Positions 20,579 through 37,074 of a stretch of DNA of 64,000 bases are shown piece after piece. The notes beneath the pieces were generated by a model. That model saw only the letters and a list, made by a program, of their open reading frames with translations, was not told where the DNA came from and made no database searches. The stretch is from Rhodoplanes elegans. Lineage in GTDB: Bacteria; Pseudomonadota; Alphaproteobacteria; Rhizobiales; Xanthobacteraceae. The translations under genes and the position numbers were made by a program. The first letter of the stretch is position 1. Every line of letters starts with the position of its first letter. Where the stretch lies: contig NZ_NHSK01000076.1 of assembly GCF_016653355.1 (NCBI RefSeq), forward strand, positions 123,333 to 187,332. Reading direction: 5' to 3'.

Positions 20579-21747
20579 AGCGTGGCGACGTCCTTGAAGA
20601 AGATCCGCACGTGAGCCGCGGGCTTGGCCCGGACCAGCTCCTTGTTCATGTAGGCTTGCCAAGTGAGCCGCTGCACGTCCGGGTCGCGGCACATCCCGAC
20701 GAAACGCTCGCGCGTCCAGTCGCTGCGATACCAGAAGCGCTGCATCATTCCAAGGATGAAGAACACCCGGCCGTGCGCCTTCATGAAGCGCTTGCGGGCG
20801 AGTGCCAGCGCGCGCGCGTCGCCGGTCGCCAGCGCCTCGTCGACCGCCTCGGCGGCGAGGCGGCCGCCGGCGAGCGCGTAGTAGATGCCTTCGCCCGAGG
20901 CCGGCGCCACCACGCCGGCGGCGTCGCCCGCCAAGAGCACGTCGCGGCCGTTGTCCCAGCGCTTGAGCGGATGCAGCGGGATCGGCGCGCCCTCGTGGCG
21001 CAGCGTCTCGCAGGCGTCGAGCCCGGTCGCGCGGCGCAACTGCGCCACCGCCTCGCGCAGCGCGAAGCCCTTCTTCATCGAGCCGGTGCCGATGCTGGTC
21101 GTCGTGCCGTGCGGGAAGATCCAGGCGTAGAAGTCGGGCGACAGCGGGCCCTGATAGTAGACGTCGCAGCGCGCCGGATCGAAATCGCCGACGCCGGTCT
21201 CGGGCGACCGGACGATCTCGTGATAGGCGAACACCATCGGCACCTTGTCGGCGCCCGGCACCGCCTGGCGGCCGACCTGCGAGACGGCGCCGTCGGCCCC
21301 GATCACGGTGCGGGCCCGCACGCTCTGCGGCGCGCCGCTCTCCTTGTCGCGGTAGTGGAGGATCGAGAGGCCGTCGGTGCCACGCTCGATCCGCTCGAAC
21401 GTGCCGGTGCGCCGGACGGCGCCGGCCTTGGCGGCGCGCTCGCGCAGCCACTCGTCGAACGGGCCGCGGTCGACCATGCCGACGAAGCCGCCGTCGATCG
21501 GCATGTCGACCTGGCGGGCCGAGGGCGCCACCATGCGGGCGCCGGTGATCTTGGCGCACAGCATGTGGTCGGGGATGTCGAAATCGCGGATGGCGCGCGG
21601 CGGGATGGCGCCGCCGCACGGCTTGATGCGGCCGGCCTTGTCGAGCAGCAGCACGGCGCGGCCGCGGCGGGCGAGATCGGTGGCGGCGGTCGCCCCGGCG
21701 GGGCCGCCGCCGACGACGACGGTGTCGTAGGTCTCCAGTGCGGGCAT
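20557..21747 (-). CDS. bchP: Geranylgeranyl (bacterio)chlorophyll reductase BchP
   Basis: A 396-residue FAD-dependent reductase that saturates the geranylgeranyl tail of bacteriochlorophyll to phytyl using NADPH. The N-terminal dinucleotide motif VVVGGGPAGATAA, the KPCGGAIPP segment and the FAD motif DVLLAGDAAGVVAPASGEGI match the BchP/ChlP family. Two ATGs are close together; the second (21747) sits 8 bases from GGAGG and is preferred over the one at 21753, which is only 2-3 bases from it and overlaps the stop of the preceding gene. It is translationally coupled to its neighbours. Confidence 0.95.
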   Translation of the reverse strand: MPALETYDTVVVGGGPAGATAATDLARRGRAVLLLDKAGRIKPCGGAIPPRAIRDFDIPDHMLCAKITGARMVAPSARQVDMPIDGGFVGMVDRGPFDEWLRERAAKAGAVRRTGTFERIERGTDGLSILHYRDKESGAPQSVRARTVIGADGAVSQVGRQAVPGADKVPMVFAYHEIVRSPETGVGDFDPARCDVYYQGPLSPDFYAWIFPHGTTTSIGTGSMKKGFALREAVAQLRRATGLDACETLRHEGAPIPLHPLKRWDNGRDVLLAGDAAGVVAPASGEGIYYALAGGRLAAEAVDEALATGDARALALARKRFMKAHGRVFFILGMMQRFWYRSDWTRERFVGMCRDPDVQRLTWQAYMNKELVRAKPAAHVRIFFKDVATLCGLARP

Positions 21748-21752
21748 GGTCA

Positions 21753-23156
21753 TCACCTCCCTGCCTTCGCGGGCGCGTAGAGCGGGTCGTCCGCGTCGGT
21801 CTCGCCCTCGGTCAAAGCGACGGTGCGCTCGGAAACGCGGCCCGGATGCACCCGCGCGGCCAGCACGGCCGACACCAGGAACAGCACGGCCTCGAGCGCG
21901 AAAACGGTGGCGTAGGCGGAGACGGGCGAGCCGAGCAGCGCGCGAGCGACGTCGCTCGCCAGCGTGCCGGCGAAGCCGCCGACCCCGAACGAGATCGCCT
22001 GCGCGGCGCCCCACAGGCCCATGCGCACGCCCTCGCGGTGCTCGCGGCCTTCGCTCGCCAGCCCCATCATCGAGCCGATGGCGGCGACCGCGTAGGCGCC
22101 GTTGGTAACGCCGAGCATGAACACGCAGGCGCGCAGCGGCCAGCCGGGCCCGACGAAGGCGCCGAGCGCGAGGCTCGCAAGCGCGATCGCCGAGGCGATG
22201 CAGCCGCCGATGCACCACGCCCGCATCGAGGCGAGCGCCCGCCCGAAGCGGCCCGTGCCGGCGATGCCGACCGTCACCATGCCGATCAGCACGCCCGAAT
22301 GCTGGACGCCGGAGAGCTTGGTCGAATCGCCCGGCGTGAAGCCGAACACGGTGCCGGCGAACGGCTCGAGGATCAGGTCCTGGGCGCTGTAGGCGAGCAT
22401 CGAGATCAGCACGAAGACGGCGAAGCGGCGCGCCTCGGGCTCGGCCCAGACCTGGGCCAGCGCCTCGCGGAACGGCACCTTGCGGGTCTCCTCGCCGCGG
22501 CCGGCGGCGACCGGCGCGGCCATGGCGCGAGGATCGCCCTCGACGCCCCACACGGCCAGCACCGAGACCACGATGGCGATCGCCGACACGCTGGTCGCGA
22601 CGGTGACGAGGCGGGCCGGCGAGAACGGGTCGAGCAGATGGCCGGCGCCGCCCGCCGTGACGATGAAGCCGACGATCATCATCACCCAGACGATGGTGGC
22701 GGCGGCGGCGCGACGGTCCGGATCGACGCGCTTGGCGAGCAGCACCAGGAGCGAGGTGCCGGCGGCACCGACCCCGATGCCGATGCCGACGAAGGCGAGC
22801 GCCGCGATCGCGACGCCGAGCGCCACGCTGGTGCCGAGCAGCGCCGTGCCCATCGCGGCGGCGGCGCCCGACAGCGCCAGCGTCGCCATGCCGCCGATGA
22901 TCCACGGCGTCGCGCGGCCGCCCGAGTCGGAGCCGTGGCCCCAGCGCGGCCGCAGCACCTGCACGGCGTAATGGATGGCGACGAGCGCGCCGGGCAGCAT
23001 CGCCGGCAGGGCGAACTCGACGACCATCACCCGGTTGAGCGTCGAGGTGGTCAACACCACGATGGCGCCGAGCGCCGTCTGCACGAGCCCGAGCCGGATG
23101 ATCCCGACGATGCCGAGCGGTCTTGCGCCCGATGCGAGGTGCGCGGTCGGGCTCAT
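21753..23156 (-). CDS. PucC/LhaA-family transporter in the bchG-bchP operon (ORF428-like)
   Basis: A 467-residue major-facilitator-type membrane protein with about 12 hydrophobic segments. TLNRVMVVEFALPAMLPGALV and the AYSAQDLILEPFAGTVFGF segment mark the PucC/LhaA (BCH2) family, whose members help assemble light-harvesting complexes or deliver pigment. The gene between bchG and bchP in other purple bacteria (called ORF427/428) is of this type. Its start overlaps the bchG stop in ATGA form. It is a paralogue of the lhaA gene at 35600. Confidence 0.9.
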   Translation of the reverse strand: MSPTAHLASGARPLGIVGIIRLGLVQTALGAIVVLTTSTLNRVMVVEFALPAMLPGALVAIHYAVQVLRPRWGHGSDSGGRATPWIIGGMATLALSGAAAAMGTALLGTSVALGVAIAALAFVGIGIGVGAAGTSLLVLLAKRVDPDRRAAAATIVWVMMIVGFIVTAGGAGHLLDPFSPARLVTVATSVSAIAIVVSVLAVWGVEGDPRAMAAPVAAGRGEETRKVPFREALAQVWAEPEARRFAVFVLISMLAYSAQDLILEPFAGTVFGFTPGDSTKLSGVQHSGVLIGMVTVGIAGTGRFGRALASMRAWCIGGCIASAIALASLALGAFVGPGWPLRACVFMLGVTNGAYAVAAIGSMMGLASEGREHREGVRMGLWGAAQAISFGVGGFAGTLASDVARALLGSPVSAYATVFALEAVLFLVSAVLAARVHPGRVSERTVALTEGETDADDPLYAPAKAGR

Positions 23157-24052
23157 GCCGGGGCTCCGAGGCTCGCGAGCGCGACGGCGCTCGTCATCAT
23201 GCCGGCGACGTAGAGCGTGACGCCGAGGCCGCTGAACCACGTCGCCTTGGCGATCGGCTCGCGCAGGAAGCGCACCGCCAGCGCGCCCTGCGCGACGAGC
23301 AGCGCCGTGACGATGGCGGCCTGGATCGGCTTGCCCCAGGCGAGCAGCAGGGCGATGACGATCACCTGCGGCACCGCCATCACGATGCAGGCGAGGCGGG
23401 CGGCGGCGTCGACGCCGAGCTGCACGGGCAGCGAGCGCACGCCGGTGCGGATGTCACCCTCGATCGACTTGAAGTCGTTGAGGGTCATGATGCCGTGCGC
23501 GCCGGCGCTGTAGAGGAAGGCGAGCGTGATGATCCGCCAGTCGGGCAGGCCGCCGATCATCACGGCGGCGCCCGTGAACCAGGCGAAGCCCTCGTAGGTG
23601 ATGGCGCAGGCCGCGTTGCCGTACCAGCCGTTCTGCTTCAGCCGCACGGGCGGTGCGCTGTAGAGCCACGCCAGCACCAGGCCGACCGCGGCGGCGCCGA
23701 GCACCCAGTCGCCGAGCTGGCTCGCCAGCGCCAGCGACATCGCGGTCCACAGGATCGCGAGATAGAGGCCCCAGCGGCCCGGGATACGGCCGGACGGGAT
23801 CGGCCGGTGCGGCTCGTTGATGGCGTCGACGTGGCGATCGAACCAGTCGTTGACGACCTGGCTGGTGGCGACCAGCAGCGGCCCGCACAGCAGGATTCCG
23901 GCGACCACCACGGGCCAGCGCGGCCCGAGCGGTAGCCCGGACGAGACGACGCCGCAGGCGAACGCCCACATGGGCGGGAACCAGGTGATCGGCTTCAACA
24001 GCTCGAGCACGGCCGACGGGGCCGGCACCTGCATGGTCGTCGTCACACTCAT
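23153..24052 (-). CDS. bchG: Bacteriochlorophyll synthase BchG
   Basis: A 299-residue UbiA-superfamily prenyltransferase that attaches the geranylgeranyl (or phytyl) group to bacteriochlorophyllide a. The two aspartate-rich motifs are present, the first as NDWFDRHVDAINEP (69-82) followed by HRPIPSGRIP and the second near DFKSIEGDIRTG. About eight membrane segments. It follows ppsR by 30 bases on the same strand and overlaps the next gene by 4 bases. Confidence 0.96.
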   Translation of the reverse strand: MSVTTTMQVPAPSAVLELLKPITWFPPMWAFACGVVSSGLPLGPRWPVVVAGILLCGPLLVATSQVVNDWFDRHVDAINEPHRPIPSGRIPGRWGLYLAILWTAMSLALASQLGDWVLGAAAVGLVLAWLYSAPPVRLKQNGWYGNAACAITYEGFAWFTGAAVMIGGLPDWRIITLAFLYSAGAHGIMTLNDFKSIEGDIRTGVRSLPVQLGVDAAARLACIVMAVPQVIVIALLLAWGKPIQAAIVTALLVAQGALAVRFLREPIAKATWFSGLGVTLYVAGMMTSAVALASLGAPA

Positions 24053-24082
24053 GCCTGAACGCTCGACTGGATGCTCATCGGC

Positions 24083-25504
24083 TCACTCTTCCGGCTCGAC
24101 CGGCTCGCCGGCGTCGGCGAGGCCGTAGCGGCGCAGCTTCACGTAAAGGCTCTGGCGCGACAGGCCGAGCATCTCGGCCGCCGAGGCGCGATTGTTGCCG
24201 GTCAGCTCGAGCGCCGCCTCGATGCACAGGCGCTCGACCACGTCGGTCGCCTCGCGCACCAGCTCCTTGAGCGACACCCGCCCGACCAGCTCGGTGAGCT
24301 GGTCGACCGAGCGCGGCATCTCGCGGCCGGCGCGCGCGTCGGTCGGCAGGCGGCGGCCGACATTGCGGACCGTGAAGCCGTAGAAGGGCTCGGCCCCGTT
24401 GGCGACCGCGGCGGCCGAGATCTCGACCTCGGCCTGGGCGCCGAGCTCGCCGCGCAGCGTCGTCGCGAACAGGCGCACCGAGCCGATCTGACGCAGATTG
24501 GCGACCAGCACGTTGAGGTCGACGCCGGAGCGGCCGAGCCAGCGCTCGAGCGATTCGCCGCGCGCCTGCTCCTCGCTGGCGAGCTGGGCGAGATCCAGGA
24601 ACGCCGGGTTGGCGGCGAGCACGCGGCCGTCGCGGTCGGTGACGACGATGCCGTCCGGGGCGTGCTCGAAGAAGCGCAGGAGCTTCGTGCGGCTTTCCGT
24701 GCCGGTCCCGGCGCCGTCGCGCTCCGGCAGCGACAGGCGGACCAGGAACAGCGAGGCGTTCTCCTGCCGGAACAGCGAGGCGGAGACGAACACGGTGCGG
24801 CCGGAATCGACCAGCCGGGCGCGCGTCGAGTCGGAGCGGCCGGCCGAGCGGACGCCGGCGAGCAGCGCCTGGATGGCCGGCACAGTGTCGGGCTCGAACG
24901 CCTCCAGGAGGGGTCGGCCGATGATGCGGCGGCCGAGATCCCCGAAGGTCTGGGCGGCGGCCGGATTGGCCTCGACGACCCGTTGCGACGAGGTGTCGAC
25001 GATCAGCACCGGCTCGGGCGACATCTGGAACAGGAGCCGGTAGCGGGTCTCGGCGTGGCGCAGGCGCGTGTAGTCGCGCTCCATCGACTGCTGCGCCTCG
25101 ACGAGCCGCTGCTGCAGCTCGGCGACCGGGCGCAGGTCGCGGCCGACCGCGATCAGCGGGCCGGACGGCAGCCGGATCGCCGAATAGAGAATCGGCACGT
25201 CCATGCCGCGGGTGGAGGGATGGTTGACCTGGCGGCGCGGGGTCGCCTGGTCGCCCGCCTCGCGCAGCAGCGCCTCGACCTTGGGACGACTCTCGGTCGT
25301 CACCGTGTCGGCGAAGGTCTGGCCGAGCAGAGGGCCGTGGCCCTCGAGGGCGGATTGCAGCTCCGGGCTCTGGCAGGCCATGTCGCGGATGACGCCGTTG
25401 TCGCCGACCACCAGCGCAACGTCCGCCGCGGCCGCGACGAGTGTCGCCGCCGCCTTCACGTCCAGCTCGCCCAACGTCTCTATCGGCGCTCTGAAGCCGT
25501 TCAC
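24083..25504 (-). CDS. ppsR: PpsR/CrtJ transcriptional regulator, redox-cysteine paralogue
   Basis: A 473-residue PpsR with an N-terminal PAS-like domain, Q-linker (about 120-150), two PAS domains and a C-terminal Fis-type HTH (MLGLSRQSLYVKLRRYGL). Cys427 in RLCIEAALEL sits where the redox-active HTH cysteine of Rhodobacter PpsR/CrtJ is found, so this copy can sense oxygen or redox state. It follows aerR by 66 bases and precedes bchG by 30, the classical order aerR-ppsR next to bch genes. It shares overall structure with the copy at 18042 but differs clearly in sequence, so the pair is an old duplication rather than a recent one. Confidence 0.94.
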   Translation of the reverse strand: MNGFRAPIETLGELDVKAAATLVAAAADVALVVGDNGVIRDMACQSPELQSALEGHGPLLGQTFADTVTTESRPKVEALLREAGDQATPRRQVNHPSTRGMDVPILYSAIRLPSGPLIAVGRDLRPVAELQQRLVEAQQSMERDYTRLRHAETRYRLLFQMSPEPVLIVDTSSQRVVEANPAAAQTFGDLGRRIIGRPLLEAFEPDTVPAIQALLAGVRSAGRSDSTRARLVDSGRTVFVSASLFRQENASLFLVRLSLPERDGAGTGTESRTKLLRFFEHAPDGIVVTDRDGRVLAANPAFLDLAQLASEEQARGESLERWLGRSGVDLNVLVANLRQIGSVRLFATTLRGELGAQAEVEISAAAVANGAEPFYGFTVRNVGRRLPTDARAGREMPRSVDQLTELVGRVSLKELVREATDVVERLCIEAALELTGNNRASAAEMLGLSRQSLYVKLRRYGLADAGEPVEPEE

Positions 25505-25570
25505 GTGCGACCAAGTCCTCTTTCGAGCCGTCGGCGGCCCGCCATAGTCCTGGTCGGCGCGTGGCGTCGA

Positions 25571-26476
25571 TCACGGACGATGGGCGAGCGCGGCGACGAG
25601 ATTCTGTGCCTGAATGGGCGCCTGGCGGGCATCGACCGCGACCGCGTCGGCACCGACCCGGGCGACGTAGTCCGGGTGTTCGACGAAGACGCGACCGCCG
25701 ACCAGCACGCCGACCGAACGGTTGCAGGAGTCGCGGCGAACCGTCTGGATGCAGGCGGCGAGCGCCTCCAGCCGGGTTTCGCAGCTCAACGAAAAGCCTA
25801 CCACGGCGAACCACTCGTTGCGGACCATGGCGGCGAGGTCGGCGCGGGCCGGCACCGGCGCGTCCCAGACGAGCCAGCCGGCGCGGCGGAAGAACTCCGC
25901 CACCATGGCGATGCCGAACGTGTGCTGCTCGCCGGGCGCCGGCACGAGGAGCACCGGCAGGCCTTCCTGCAGGTGCTCGACCTCGCTGTGGAACGAGGCG
26001 CTGAACTCGCGCAGAACGCGATGGAGCCGCCATAGGCCGAGCGTGACCTGGGTGAAGTCGCAGGTGTCGTGGTTCCACATCTCGCCGAGTCGCCGGGCGG
26101 TCGGCGCCAGCACGTCGAGATAGACGCGCTCGACCGGCATGCCGCGGGCCAGCACGGCCTCGACGAAGGACAGCGCGCCGGCATCGTCGCCGGCGAGCAC
26201 GCGGTCGGTCAGCTCGGCGACCTCGTCCGCGTCCAGTGCGGTGCCCGGCATCGGCAGCCCGTCACAGGTGCAGGAGTGCGCGAGCACGAGCTTGGGGAGA
26301 ATGTGGTTCTCGATGGCGCGGTTGACGGGCGTCGCCACCGGCGAGGAGGACCACGGCGTCTCGCTGCGGTGCGCGTCGCCCACGGAGATCCGCTCGGCGG
26401 CGCGGCCGTCGCCAGGATAGCCGCTCGTCCTGACCCACCAATCCCTCGCCGCCACCTGGGGTCTCGCTTCGGCCAT
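25571..26476 (-). CDS. aerR: AerR/PpaA, cobalamin-binding PpsR antirepressor
   Basis: A 301-residue regulator. The N-terminal half holds the helical domain preceding a B12-binding fold (VLAPTARRLGEMWNHDTCDF), and the C-terminal half is a cobalamin-binding Rossmann-like domain with GEQHTFGIAMVAEFFRRAGW, in which His185 is a candidate axial or base-contact ligand. In Rhodobacter, AerR/PpaA binds adenosyl- or hydroxocobalamin in a light-dependent way and modulates PpsR/CrtJ. The start at 26476 is set by GAGAGGC 6 bases upstream. It is divergent from bchF across 301 bases and upstream of ppsR. Confidence 0.93.
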   Translation of the reverse strand: MAEARPQVAARDWWVRTSGYPGDGRAAERISVGDAHRSETPWSSSPVATPVNRAIENHILPKLVLAHSCTCDGLPMPGTALDADEVAELTDRVLAGDDAGALSFVEAVLARGMPVERVYLDVLAPTARRLGEMWNHDTCDFTQVTLGLWRLHRVLREFSASFHSEVEHLQEGLPVLLVPAPGEQHTFGIAMVAEFFRRAGWLVWDAPVPARADLAAMVRNEWFAVVGFSLSCETRLEALAACIQTVRRDSCNRSVGVLVGGRVFVEHPDYVARVGADAVAVDARQAPIQAQNLVAALAHRP

Positions 26477-26532
26477 AGCTACGCCTCTCAACAAGTTAAA
26501 GCCCGCGGGGATGAACAGTCAAGTTTAGTTTA

Positions 26533-26550
26533 CGTACAGAATTGTTGACA
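26533..26550. promoter_or_regulatory. Possible PpsR box overlapping bchF -35
   Basis: CGTACAGAATTGTTGACA is a one-mismatch form of TGT-N12-ACA. On the minus strand it reads TGTCAACAATTCTGTACG. Its right end is the TTGACA of the candidate bchF promoter, where a bound repressor would block RNA polymerase. Confidence 0.4.
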
Positions 26551-26573
26551 CCACCAGGGAAGCATCCTAGGCT
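26545..26573 (+). promoter_or_regulatory. Candidate sigma-70 promoter of the bchF operon
   Basis: TTGACA at 26545-26550, a 17-base spacer and TAGGCT at 26568-26573. The -35 is perfect, the -10 weak. Transcription would begin near 26580, leaving a leader of about 200 bases before bchF. Confidence 0.4.
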
Positions 26574-26728
26574 GCCTTCACGATGGCACGCGCAAGGAGC
26601 GGCGCGATGCAAAAAGGTGACTCAGAGGGGGTGGTCTCGTCTGCATGTTGCGCAACGCAAGATGCGGCAGGCCGCGGCGCTGCGGGAGATTCATCGCACC
26701 ATCCGGCGTCCCGCCCGTCAAGGGCGGT

Positions 26729-26761
26729 TGACAGTCCGTGTCATTACCGATTGTCAGACAA
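26729..26761. promoter_or_regulatory. Two short palindromes before bchF
   Basis: TGACAGTCCGTGTCA (26729-26743) is a perfect inverted repeat TGACA-N5-TGTCA, and TTGTCAGACAA (26751-26761) is a perfect inverted repeat around a single central A. Both use the TGTCA/TGACA half-sites common to PpsR boxes but with shorter spacing. They end 16 bases before the bchF start. Function not known. Confidence 0.35.
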
Positions 26762-26773
26762 CTCGGGTTCTGA

Positions 26774-28588
<1,815 letters not shown>

Positions 28589-28606
28589 GGAGGACGGTGT
28601 AGCAGC

Positions 28607-30284
28607 ATGCAGCTCACGGTGTGGACATACGAGGCTCCTCCGCATGTCGGCGCGATGCGCATCGCCGCCGCGATGGAGGGCGTCCATTACGTGCTGCACG
28701 CGCCGCAGGGCGACACCTATGCCGACCTGCTCTTCACCATGATCGAACGCGCCCGGAAGCGTCCGCCCGTCACCTACACGACCTTCCAGGCCCGCGATCT
28801 CGGCGGCGACACCGCCGAGCTGTTCAAGACCTCCGTGAAGGAGGCGTACGAGCGGTTCCGCCCGCAGGCCCTGCTGGTCGGGGCGTCCTGCACGGCCGAG
28901 CTGATCCAGGACGACCCGGGCGGTCTCGCCCAGGCCCTCGGACTGCCGGTCCCGGTGGTGCCGCTTGAGCTGCCCGCGTACCAGCGCAAGGAGAACTGGG
29001 GTGCGGCCGAGACCTTCTACCGTCTCGTCCGGACCCTCGCCGGTCCCTCCGTGCCGCCGCCCGGCTCCAAGCGGCCGCCACGGGCGCCCGATCAGGCTCC
29101 CCGCTGCAACATCCTCGGGCCGACCTCGCTCGGCTTCCGACACCGCGACGACGTTCACGAGGTCACCGGTCTGCTCCACCGGCTCGGCATCGTCGTGAAC
29201 GTCGTCGCGCCCCTCGGTGCCAGCCCGGCCGACCTCGCCCGCCTCGGCGAGGCCGACTTCAACGTCGTGCTCTATCCCGAGACCGGCTATCAAGCGGCGC
29301 AGTGGCTGGAGCGCAGCTTCGGCCAGAAGTCCACCAAGGTGGTGCCGATCGGATACGGCGCGACCTGCGACTTCGTGACAGAGGTCGCGGCGCTCGCCGG
29401 CGTCGATCCCGCGCCGGTGCTCGCCGACACGCGCAGCCGCGCGCCGTGGTACGCCCGCTCGGTCGACTCGACCTATCTGACCGGCAAGCGCGTCTTCGTG
29501 TTCGGCGACGCGACGCATGCGATCGCGGCCGCCCGCATCGCGGCGGAGGAGCTCGGCTTCGAGGTCGTCGGGCTCGGCACCTACTCGCGCGAGTTCGCCC
29601 GCGAGGTGCGGGCCGCGGCGGCCAAGTACGGCGTCGAGCCGCTGATCACCGACGACTACCTGGACGTCGAGGAGAAGATCGCGGCCGCCCATCCCGAGCT
29701 GGTGCTCGGCACCCAGATGGAGCGCCATACGGCGAAGCGCCTCGGCGTGCCCTGCGCCGTCATCTCGGCGCCCGTCCACGTGCAGGACTTCCCGGCCCGC
29801 TACTCGCCCCAGATGGGCTTCGAAGGCGCGAACGTGCTGTTCGACACCTTCGTGCACCCGCTGATGATGGGGCTGGAGGAGCATCTCCTGCAGATGTTCC
29901 GCGAGGACTTCGAGTTCCACGCCGACGCGGCGCCCTCGCATCTCGGCTCGCACGGCGCCGCCGCGGCGGCGCGCGCCGAGGCGCCGTCCGTCACTGCAAC
30001 GGCCGTCGCCGCAGCTGTCGCCGCGCCAGTCGCGCCCGTCGCCACGCCGGTGCTCGAGCCGGCCGCCGCCGTCGCGGCGCCGGTTCTCGACCATGCTTCC
30101 CCGGTCCCGTCCGCAGACGGCGGGCCGGTTTCGCCGCCCCCGGCATCACCCCCGATTCGCTGGGCTGCCGACGCCGAGAAGGAACTGCGCAAGATCCCCT
30201 TCTTCGTGCGTGGAAAAGCCCGCCGCAACACCGAGCGCTTCGCGCAGGATCGCGGTCTGTCCCTGATCACAGTCGAGACGTTGT

Positions 30285-30313
<29 letters not shown>
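28607..30313 (+). CDS. bchB: Dark protochlorophyllide reductase subunit BchB, long linker
   Basis: A 568-residue NifK-like partner of BchN. Asp36 (GDTYADLL) and Cys95 (GASCTAEL) correspond to known cluster and catalytic-region residues of BchB. The C-terminal PCP_red domain (about 520-560: [18 protein letters not shown]) is present. Between core and C-terminal domain is an unusually long Ala/Val/Pro-rich linker (about 448-516), which makes the protein longer than the usual 510-540 residues. AGGAGG lies upstream of the start. It overlaps bchH by 29 bases. Confidence 0.95.
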
Positions 30314-35599
<5,286 letters not shown>

Positions 35600-35603
<4 letters not shown>

Positions 35604-37051
35604 CCACGAAGAAAAAGAAGGTCGGAACCCTCGGCAGCGCGTTTCTCGGCATCCTGGGGCAGCTCGGGCCGCGCTTCCTGCCGTTCGCCGACGTGGCGAC
35701 CAAGGAGGTCCCGATGGGGCGCCTCCTGCGCCTGTCGCTGTTCCAGGTGTCGGTCGGCATGGCGCTGGTGCTGCTCACCGGCACCCTCAATCGCGTCATG
35801 ATCGTCGAGATGGGCGTGCCGAGCTGGCTGGTCGCCCTGATGGTGTCGCTGCCGCTCGTGTTCGCACCGTTCCGGGCGCTGATCGGCTTCAAGTCGGACA
35901 ACCGCCGCTCGGCGCTCGGCTGGCGCCGCGTCCCCTACATCTGGGGCGGCACGATGCTGCAGTTCGGCGGCTTCTCGATCATGCCGTTCTCGCTGCTGAT
36001 CCTCACCGGCGACGCGCACGGCCCGATCTGGATCGGCCATGTCGGGGCCGCGCTGGCGTTCCTCCTGGTCGGCGCCGGCCTGCACACGACCCAGACGGCC
36101 GGCCTCGCGCTCGCCACCGACATCGTGCCCGAGGAGAAGCGGCCGCGCGTCGTCGCGTTTCTCTACGTCATGCTGCTGGTCGGCATGGTCGGCGCGTCGC
36201 TGATCTACGGCCGCTGGCTCACCGATTTCAGCCCGCTGCGCCTGATCCAGATGATCCAGGGTGCGGCGCTCGTCACCATGATCCTCAACAGCGTGGCCCT
36301 GTGGAAGCAGGAGCCGCGCGATCCTTCGCGCACCAACCGCGAGGGGCCGCGGCCGTCGTTCCGGGAGTCCTGGCGCGCCTTCACGGCGAGCGGGCACTCG
36401 ACCCGGGTGCTGGTCGTCGTCGGCTGCGGCACGGCTGGATTCAGCATGCAGGACATTCTGCTCGAGCCCTATGGCGGGCAGGTCCTGCATCTGTCGGTCG
36501 GCGCCACCACGCTGCTGACCGCGCTGATGTCGGCCGGAAGCCTGGTCGGCTTCTGGCTGGCGGCTCGCCAGCTCGGCCGCGGCGTCGACCCCTACCGGCT
36601 CGCCCGCTGGGGAGTGGTCGCCGGCGTGCTGGCCTTCGTGGCCGTGATCATCTCGGCCCCGATCGACTCGCCCCTGCTGTTCCGGATCGGCACCGCGCTG
36701 ATCGGCTTCGGCAGCGGCTTGTTCGCGGTCGGCACCCTGACGGCGGCGATGTCGCTCGGCCGCGAAGGCGAGAGCGGTCTCGCCCTCGGGGCCTGGGGAG
36801 CCGTCCAGGCGACGGCGTCGGGCGTTGCCATCGCGACCGGCGGCGCCATCCGGGACGTCGTCGCCGATCTCGTCACGGGCGGAGCCTTCGGGTCGATCTT
36901 CTCCAGCGTCGCGTCCGCCTACGGCTTCGTCTACGTCATCGAAGTCGTGCTCCTGTTCATCACCCTGATTGCCATCGGACCGCTCGTTCGTTTCGCGAGC
37001 GCGAAAGGGCAATCTTCCCTGAAGTTCGGTCTGGCCGAATTTCCCGGCTAG
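35600..37051 (+). CDS. lhaA: Light-harvesting complex assembly protein LhaA
   Basis: A 483-residue PucC-family membrane protein with about 12 membrane segments. GTLNRVMIVEMGVPSWLVAL, FRALIGFKSDNRRSALGWRR and AGFSMQDILLEPYGGQVLHL mark the family. LhaA promotes assembly of the LH1 core antenna in the membrane. Its place between bchM and puhA is the classical lhaA position. Start overlaps the bchM stop (ATGA). Confidence 0.95.
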
Positions 37052-37074
37052 CCGTCATTGCGCGGAGGTCTTTC

